Assembly: GCF_029784155.1 (NCBI RefSeq)
Contig: NC_073691.1
Coordinates: forward strand, 58,514,217 to 58,578,216
DNA: 64,000 nt
Direction of reading: 5' to 3'
Origin: Uranotaenia lowii
Taxonomy: Eukaryota > Arthropoda > Insecta > Diptera > Culicidae
The notes beneath the pieces were generated by a model, which did not search any database, had not been told where the DNA came from, and saw only the letters and a program-made list of their open reading frames with translations. Of the stretch, positions 48,101 through 57,100 are shown piece by piece (within the stretch, counting starts at the first letter, position 1; every line of letters starts with the position of its first letter). Made by a program: the position numbers and the translations under genes.

Positions 48101-51100
48101 TCGAAGACGACGACGGAACCGCAATAAGAGATTGCGGAGCCGAAGAGGTCGATGTAGCACCCAAGTACAGAGAATCCTTCCCGAGACTGAAAGCTATAAG
48201 ACATAGATTAAAGGAAATTGAAAAGTTAGGTAAACGTTGTCAAAACCTTACCACTAACATCCACGCTAGCACTTCCAGCCAAAATGCGACCAACGCGACC
48301 TAGCGAGGTCATACTTTGTAAACTGAGAGCATCGCCCTCGATCACTCGGAACGGATGTTTTGTGCGCGTCGTTGATGAATATACACCTTCCACGGAACTG
48401 TTCTGTATCGATGAATTTCGGTTGTGATAAAGTATGAAAGAAAAATGATAAAACGTTTGAAAGTTTTGACTTGGTCATCTACTTCCTGCCAGCTCAACTC
48501 AAATACTTACGTTCTCAGGGTCGGCGCACGTTCTCAGGGAGGACGGAAACGACCAAACACTGTCTACAAAGCGGACCAACACAATCGAACAAGACAAATT
48601 ACAGGGCTCATTAAACACTACTAATTTATAACATAAAAGATACGGTTTTACCATTTTATTCAACTTGCCCTTTCTGCCGTCACCGGGGTTTTCCGTCCGA
48701 AGTTTTCGATGGCCATCGATGGAGAAATCGCTTCGTTGTTTCTGGAGAAGCCTTCCACTTTGGTTCCAATTCCAGCCGATAGGGAACCGGGCAGCGTCCG
48801 CTGGATTCGGCTGCTACGGGCCAACCACGCTGTGGTGAATGTTGACCGGGAGCTGGTAGACGAACCACAACAAATGGAGATGTGGGCCGTGGATCGCCTG
48901 GTGTATTCCGGCCTAACCGGGTGTTTTCGCAACGCAGGGGCGTCGTTCGGAGCTGCTTAAGTTGGGGGTCAAGCAGTGCGGTCGGGATATATGAAAAACC
49001 GGGCAAAGCGTGTGGAAACGACGTCACGCTTTCCCAGACGGATGGGGATAAAACCGGGTACTTACAGCTTACACAATTTGACGAAGTGTAAAAGCTGTAC
49101 CTCACTCAATAATGTGCCACAAATGTCGAACCGGCACAGACGAGTTGCACCAGCGGTTTTCCCTTTTTCATCGGCCTCCTTGGCCGGACACTCCGCACAA
49201 AAACTCCGAAAAAAAACTACTTCGCGAGGATTTTCTTTAATAGATGTTAACTGTCTCCGTATCCCGATGTAAGTGAACGACACATCCGCCGTCGTTTACG
49301 CATGAGCCTCCAGATTCCCGCTCTTTTCTCTCGGGTTTTCTGGATCCGGTGTCATATGCATCAAATGACACCTGTCATTTGACGGTCAACCTCGATTAGG
49401 GCATATTGGGCAAGCTACTTTTTATGGCTATATTTAAATTTAAATTTACTTATTTATAATGAGCCAAAACCAAACAAAATTAAAAAAAACAAGACCGCGT
49501 AAACAAAACAAAAAAAACTATTGCTCCATTGAATTGGTACCGAATGCAAACATTGTTTGAATCGGTAACAATCCTCCCCTAGATCGGCCAGGAAAAATTT
49601 CAAATGAAATTTTTCCGTGCAATGTCTCTTTCGATCAATTCCAAATTAAACTGCCGCCATCCATCCGCCTTGAAACCGGACCCAATGTTTTTAACCAAAT
49701 TTCTGATTGAACCATCTTGTGCCCCCATTAAGCATTTCTTGCTGCCGTTCAAGTATTTCATTAGACTTTCCTTTTGAGAAAATCCCCATTACATTGCTTT
49801 TCAACTCCGGAAAACATAATCTTTACTTTCCTAGACTTGTATTAATTGCATTAAACTCCTCCATTCCGTGCAGAGGAAAACCTAATACCCTAACTCTACA
49901 TTCATTCATCATCATTCACTCTCTATCCTCAATCATTGGACGCGTCCTCCATAACATTCATACTAACACTCACGCTTATCAATCATTCCATAAACTACAC
50001 TCAACTTAATTTAATTCTAAAGACAAAATACGACACTGCCTTTTAAGAAAAAAAAGGAAAAGAGAAAGGCTCAATCGCCTTGGGTTGAAAATGACCGAAA
50101 CGTGATTATAATCCAGGATTGTGCGGGGTCATAGGGCATCAATGTTGTGGAACAACTCCGCTCAAATTTGGCGCATGGCTCAGGATCGAGCCACCGTGTA
50201 CTGACCATCAGCGTCGCGTTGACTCCGGTCTCCAGCGCAGCCCCCTTGAATTATAAACACGCCCGGTCGAACAACTGGCACACGATTGACCTGCCAATTT
50301 ATCCAGTATCCTTTGCCATTAAATACTTCAATGGAAAGTTTTCTAACTCAACTATACAACTATCAACTATGTCCAACTTTTATTCGAAAAACTTTTATTA
50401 CGAAAAAGTGAACTACTAAACCCACGTCACGGTTGTACAGGGATGTGAGCCGCAGTGTTAGGCCACGTCTAAATGAAACGAACCATGACGAATGTAAACA
50501 CCGGAAACTGTCATTCTGTTTTCAGTACCTGAACGACAACAGATAGTGAACGGGAATTGAAAAAGTAATTTGGCTTATCTAAGCTTATTCATTGTTTCAT
50601 TTTAATGCTTTTTCGGGTTTTTAGATGGTATCCGAAACGACTGGGCGGATTAGCGAAGATTGCTGGCCAAAGTGGGACGATTTTCCGAGATTTTAGCTCG
50701 GTTTTGGTTGATGCTGGTAAGTAGAAAGGTAAACAACATTGCTAGAAAAATAGTTGAAATTTTATGTTTTTCTTTTCAGATTCTCTCGGAAACTGGGAAA
50801 CTGCAACAAGACGGCAATTTGGATCAATTCCTACTGATTCCTGAAGAAAATGGTGAGTACTCATGATATTGAGCAAGGTGAACCAACTAATGGTTTTTTT
50901 TTTTTTTTTTTTTAGTGATTCTGCCGTACTCTCTACTCCCACGCAACCTGCGGGAAAAGTCTTCGAAGTCGAATGTTTGCAGTGATACCGGAAATTGAGG
51001 GGAACAAAGCAGCGGATGTCGAACGAGTTTTGGCGATAAAATTCGGCCGGAAAAATAGCGGTTTTCTAGTGCTAGTGATTGTAAAAAAAAAAGGAAATAA

Positions 51101-54100
51101 ACTACCCTGGTTTGAGGTGGGCCGCCGGCCACACTCCCAGGGATTTACCATTGGTATCCTCAAGCTCGTAGGACGAGCTACCAATGCGTCGTACTACTCG
51201 AGCGGGTAGAAACACAGGGCCGTATTTGGCATTATATTTCTCTGCGGCGTTTGATAGTTTGGTGTTTCGCTTATACACCAATTGGCCAACTTCGAATGGC
51301 TTGGCATTCAGACGATGACGGAGATTATATCTCTGTTTTCCCGATTCATGGGCTTTCTTCAGATTAGTCTGAACAAGCTCGTATATTTTAGAGAATAATT
51401 CTTTTCTTTCATTGATTCTTTGCTCGTTATTGGTTTGGTCAGCACTATTGACCCAGCGATGGTCAGACCCTTTTGTAAAGGCCTCGTGGCCATGAACTAT
51501 AAAGAACGGAGTCAGTTCGGTCGATGAATGTCGGGTCGTATTCAGAACGGTTTCAATTTCGGAAAGTTTACTGTCCCAGAGTCTCTGATCTTCTCGGACA
51601 TAAGTTCGGATTGCGGCATTGATTGTCCTATTCACCCTCTCAACCGGATTCGCCTGAGAGTGGTATCTAGAGTTCAACCAATGCCTCACTCCGAACTTTC
51701 CGAGAAAATCCTTGAACTGTTTGGATAGAAAAACGGACGCGTTGTCTGAAATAAGTGTCTCCGGCGTGGAATAGCGGAAGAACCATTGGTCTCTGAGGTA
51801 AGTACTAAGTGAAGTACTATCAATTTTTCGCACCGGGATCAGCATACACCACTTACTGAATAGGTCAGTGGCCACCAGTATGTGCTGGTTCCCCTTCTTG
51901 CTTCGAGGAAGTGGTCCAATATAATCGACCGCGATGATTTGCCAAGGGTGAGTGGTAAGTTTCTGGTCCCCCATGGTCGGCACGACAGGAACCGAGGCAG
52001 GTTTGGTTTCCTTGCAGATGGAACAAGCTTTTATGTATTCCCGAATTTCCTTAGTCATCTTAGGCCAGTAATATTTTAGCTTGATCTTTGCTAGTGTTTT
52101 GTCGGTTCCTAGGTGCATTGATTCATCGTGACATTCTTTAAGAATCGATGCGCGTTTTTCCGGAGAGACAACTAATTTCCATTCAAACCGATGATCGTAG
52201 GGGAGGTTTGGGGTGGACACAAATTTGTATAGAAGTCCATCCTTCACCTGGAAGTCTACGTATTCGTCCGGCTGATTCATAACCTTCTTCCTCAGGTCGT
52301 CATACCACGTTGAGACCGTTTCGGCTGACACTGCAGCAACACACCTTGATAACGCATCAGCAACCACGTTGTCCTTGCCTTTCCGGTGCTTGATGGTTAT
52401 GTCGTATTGCTGCAGAGCCAAGCTCCAACGACTGCAACGTGATGAGGTCTTCCATTTGGTACGAAGGATATGGGTCAGAGCAGACGAATCCGTGACCAAG
52501 GTGAAGTGTGATCCTTCTATGTACCCACGAAAAGCTTCGATGGACAAGAGAGCAGCCAAAGTTTCTTTTTCACAAGCATGGTAATTCCTTTGAGGAGTAC
52601 TTAGCTTGTGCGAAAAATAAGCTATGACCCTCTCCTGGCCATCTTGGCTTTGCGTGAGTACGCCAGCGACGGCTACGTCACTGGCATCGGTTTGAATGGT
52701 AAATTCCTTATCAAAGTCAGGGCTAACGAGTATGGGTGATGTAATAAGCTTTTCTTTTATTGAACAGAAGGCCTCTTCCGCCTGGTCAGACCAGGTTATG
52801 GTTTTCCCTTTTGTTTTCAATAAGTCCGTCAACGGGGCCGTAGTCCCGCTGAAATCTTCGATGAAACGGCGATAATAGTTAGCCATTCCTAGGAACCTGC
52901 GCAATTTGGTGACGGTTATTGGACGTTCGTACTCAACGATGGGTCGGATTTTTTCTGGGTTTGCGCGCAAACCATCAATCGATAGTAGGTATCCTAGGAA
53001 TGGTAACTCGTTTACACCGAAGTGAGATTTGTCCAGGTTAATGGAGAGATTGGCCCTTCTAAGTCTTTTGGCTATCTCGGCTAATAGTTGCAGATGGTGT
53101 TCCAATGTCTCACTAACTACAACTATGTCGTCGAGATAGACAAAGACAAACGGTTCCAATTCTCCATTACCTAATACTAAATCCATGGTTCTAGCGAGCC
53201 GACTAGGACTATTTACCAATCCGTACGGACATCGAGTGAACCGGTACATTCCTGATCCTTGAATGCTAAAGGCGGTATAATTTCGAGATTTGGGTTCTAA
53301 GGGGATTTGGAGGAAAGCCTCCGACAAATCTATCGTACTTAAGTACTTAGCTCTAGGTAGTTGCCCTAATATCCTTCCAGGATGAGGTAGCGGATATGCA
53401 TCTCGAACGGTTCGCTCGTTCAACTTACGAGCATCGAGGCAGAGTCTGACTTTTCCAGAGGGCTTGATAACAGGAACCACCGGCAGTGACCAGTCCGACT
53501 GACAACGTTCGATGATTCCTATCTCTAGCATCCGGTTGATCTCCTCTACCACTTTCTCTCGTATTTTTGGGGACATTGTATAAGGGTACTGTCTAACGGG
53601 TGGTTTAGCTTTCCATTCTTCAGCTATTTCAATGGAGTGTTGCGCTAGCGGGGTGATTGGTAAGTAACCAGGTTTGGCCACTTGGAATAGGCGTTTGATT
53701 TCTTCTAGCTTTTCGGTTTCTTCAGGGGTAAGTATATATTCAGGGGTTCTAGGTTCAGCGCCACTCTCTTCATGCAGAAGGGCACACTGCACCTGAGGAT
53801 ATATATTGAATTTGGACCAAAAGGTCATACCTAAAAGACAATCAATTAGCAGATCTTTTATGACAAGTGTGGGAACTATTTTAATTTGATTTTCAAAATG
53901 GTAAGGAATGAAAATTTCACCCAAAATGGATAATTTACCCCCATCAGCCGATCTTAATTCCATCTTCTTCTGCAAAGCGTGTAATTTTGTATTACGCAAA
54001 CGCGTGTGTAACTTATCACTGATTAAAGTCTGATTGCTACCTGAATCGAGCAAACCCTTGATGCGTATATCATGAATGTACACCCAGGCGTATGGACGAT

Positions 54101-57100
54101 TGTCGCCTGAGTTTTGAATTGTAATTTGTAGGATTTCAGATGTCTCGCTTGTATACCAATCTGGGTTAACTGGTTCGCAGTTGAGTAAACTTAGTTCAGG
54201 TGTGGGGGAGTTTACGCGAGGTCTTTCGACTCTCGGCGCTTTTCGAGTGTCGGACGACCGTTTTTTTGGCAGTACGGACAGTTCTGTGTGTCGAAGCCTT
54301 TGAAGCCACAGATGTAACAAATTAGACCATTGAGCGATCTGCATTCTTCTACCTGATGATTGACCTGTCGGCAATTCAGACACACGTTAGCGGGTGGTGG
54401 TGTGAAACCCTCAACGAGGTAGTCGATTGTGCGACGCGGTCGCGACGGACCAGGTTGGTTCTCGGGCGTAGGAGTTTTCTTCGGTTCAGAAACGGATCTA
54501 GCGTTATCTGAATTCTTTTTAAAGGGGTAATTTTCGCGGGATGAGTTTTTAGGTTTATCGCGCCAGTTTTCATTGCGATTTTGATTGGATCGTGGGTATC
54601 GTGAATGTTCTGATCGTGAGTTTACTGGGTTGTTTTGTGTTACTAAATTAACGGCACGTTCTGAAGCGAATACCTGGCTATACATGGCGAAGTTCGACGA
54701 GTCGATAACGTGGCCTGCCTCAATTAGCTGGGGTAGATTAAAAATCGGTTGCCACAAAAGTGATTTCTTGTAATCGTTCCTAAGATTGCGCTTTACAATA
54801 TCGAGCTTTTCGCGATCTTCCATAGGATGCATCATGCTTCGGAACATTTTGTCCATCGCAAAATAGTAATCTTGGAAGGTTTCATTTCTTTGTTGCCTTC
54901 TTTGATATATTTGAAACCGAAGAAGGGCATCTAGTTCCGGATGGGCAAAATTACGTTTCAACTCCCATACTAGATGATGCCAATTCATCAAACGACCGGG
55001 GTAAGGATGTCTCATGCTCATATACCAGCTTTTAGCTGGTCCCTCAAACAAATGAAACGCCGAATCGAACAGTTCTTGTTCAGACACGCGTTCTGAGAGC
55101 GCCAATTGCTCAACTAATGCTAAAAACTCGTTTAATTTTGTTCCTCGATCTGTACCGGAGTATTTTTCAATTTTCCATAACGAAACTGGAAGTGTTTTGT
55201 GGGCGACCGCGACATTTCGGTCGGGTAGATGCATGCAAGGTGGAACATTATAAGGTGGGTATGGGTTCGGATATGATACTGTCGGATGTATATTCTGTGG
55301 TGGAACCGGAAACGAGACTTGCGGCGTAGCTGTTGTTTGAGAAAACGTGGGTGGAGATTGGCTGAATGAATTTGGCCACTTTGACATTGTCACCTGGTAC
55401 GAGGCAAGCGTAGTAGGTTCGAAAAGGGCTTGGGCGCGCGAATATGGTAAGTTGGGCCATGCATTCGGCATACTTTGGGGTGTACTAGAGGTGGATACTT
55501 TAGTAGGTATCAATGACATCGAATTTCCGTTAATTGACGATCGGTTGAACCACGGCTGGGTGAAAGGGTATGGTGTGGGATCTCTAACACTGTCATAACT
55601 GGCATATTCTGTTAATTTGTAAGGGTATGGGGTCGTAGTAGGATTGATCGATGGGCGCGGTACGCTTGAAATAGGATTATAATCCGACGTAATCGCGGGG
55701 GTGGTTATTGGTCTTGCATATTGATTGGTCACGACAGTACACTCGACGGTGACGTCAGTGAGCCTCGGTATTGTTCCGGTATAAGGTTCATTACTTGTAT
55801 TTTGGTTGATCAACGGATTTGTTACGGTTGTTTTTTCTAAATTGGTTCGTTCATTCAAGAATGTTTTACTGCGAAGTTGGATAAGTTCCTTTTCAAGTGC
55901 AATTAACGAATCGCGAAAGATATTAACATCAGGTTTTTCAAGGTCTGTCGAAATGAGGCCCATTCTCTTCAGACATTCAATGGCTTCTTGTTCCGGCGAT
56001 GAGTTACCTCTTTCTCCCTCCTCAGCCTTGTCGAATAACTCATCAACTATATCCTGAATCGGAGTGGTATCTGGGATATTTGAAGGGAAATATTTGTCTA
56101 AATGGTCGCAAACACGGGTTAAGAGTTTACCAGCTTCTTCATTAATCGGGGCCAAAGTATTACTTCCTAAAACGGCCAACCGATTAGCTAAGTGCAGTAA
56201 TGTATGTTTCACTTTAGGAGCAACTCTATTAGAATTCAAAACGGATTGTTCTAAATAAATGACTCTGTCTCGACAAACACTTATTTCCTCCTCTGGAGTA
56301 CTCGGTACGATCATTTCCGGTGTACCTCTTTCTCTCTCCTGCCTCAATAAATCTCTTAAGATCCGTCGACGTCTGGTCAAGGATCGATCACCAGTAATTT
56401 CTACACTTCTCATTATCAACTCTGAATCTAAATCATTCCCTTCAAGCAATTCAGGGCGCAATTCTTGGTATCGGTTTTCGAATCTTTGTCTCAATCCTGT
56501 AGCATTTGTCGCCATTTCGGACGCACAAGTACTAAAAAACTGAGCAGAATAGAAAAGTTCAATGAAAAATAATACAAATCAAGAAAGTTAAGATCCTGGA
56601 ATCCTGCTATGAAAAGTAACTAGGCGAAGTACTGAACGCAGAAATACTTAAATGGTTCTCCAATCTGGTTAAATCAGAATCTCCCAGCCCCCCTTACTGG
56701 TCAAACGGTTTCTTAGCGGACTTTTGGAAACAGCTGAAAACGAAATTGATCTAATCAAGACAAGCGACAGTTGGTCTTGAGTCTCCCTGAGGAACGTTGG
56801 AAAAAATATTCTGGCCAAAGACTAGAATATTTTTTCCTTTTCGATGGATCGCCAATTGAAAGTTTTGACTTGGTCATCTACTTCCTGCCAGCTCAACTCA
56901 AATACTTACGTTCTCAGGGTCGGCGCACGTTCTCAGGAAGGACGGAAACGACCAAACACTGTCTACAAAGCGGACCAACACAATCGAACAAGACAAATTA
57001 CAGGGCTCATTAAACACTACTAATTTATAACATAAAAGATACGGTTTTACCATTTTATTCAACTTGCCCTTTCTGCCGTCACCGGGGTTTTCCGTCCGAA

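Noticed and set aside
48403..48457. AT-AC (U12) acceptor for WDR44 exon 2 at ...TTATCAC
   Set aside because: A normal CAG acceptor 24 bp further on (48403-48405) fits phase 0 and gives an in-frame total; no U12 branch site is near.
49571..51101. env gene of an infectious gypsy (errantivirus)
   Set aside because: No frame on the element's strand with signal peptide, furin-like site or membrane anchor.
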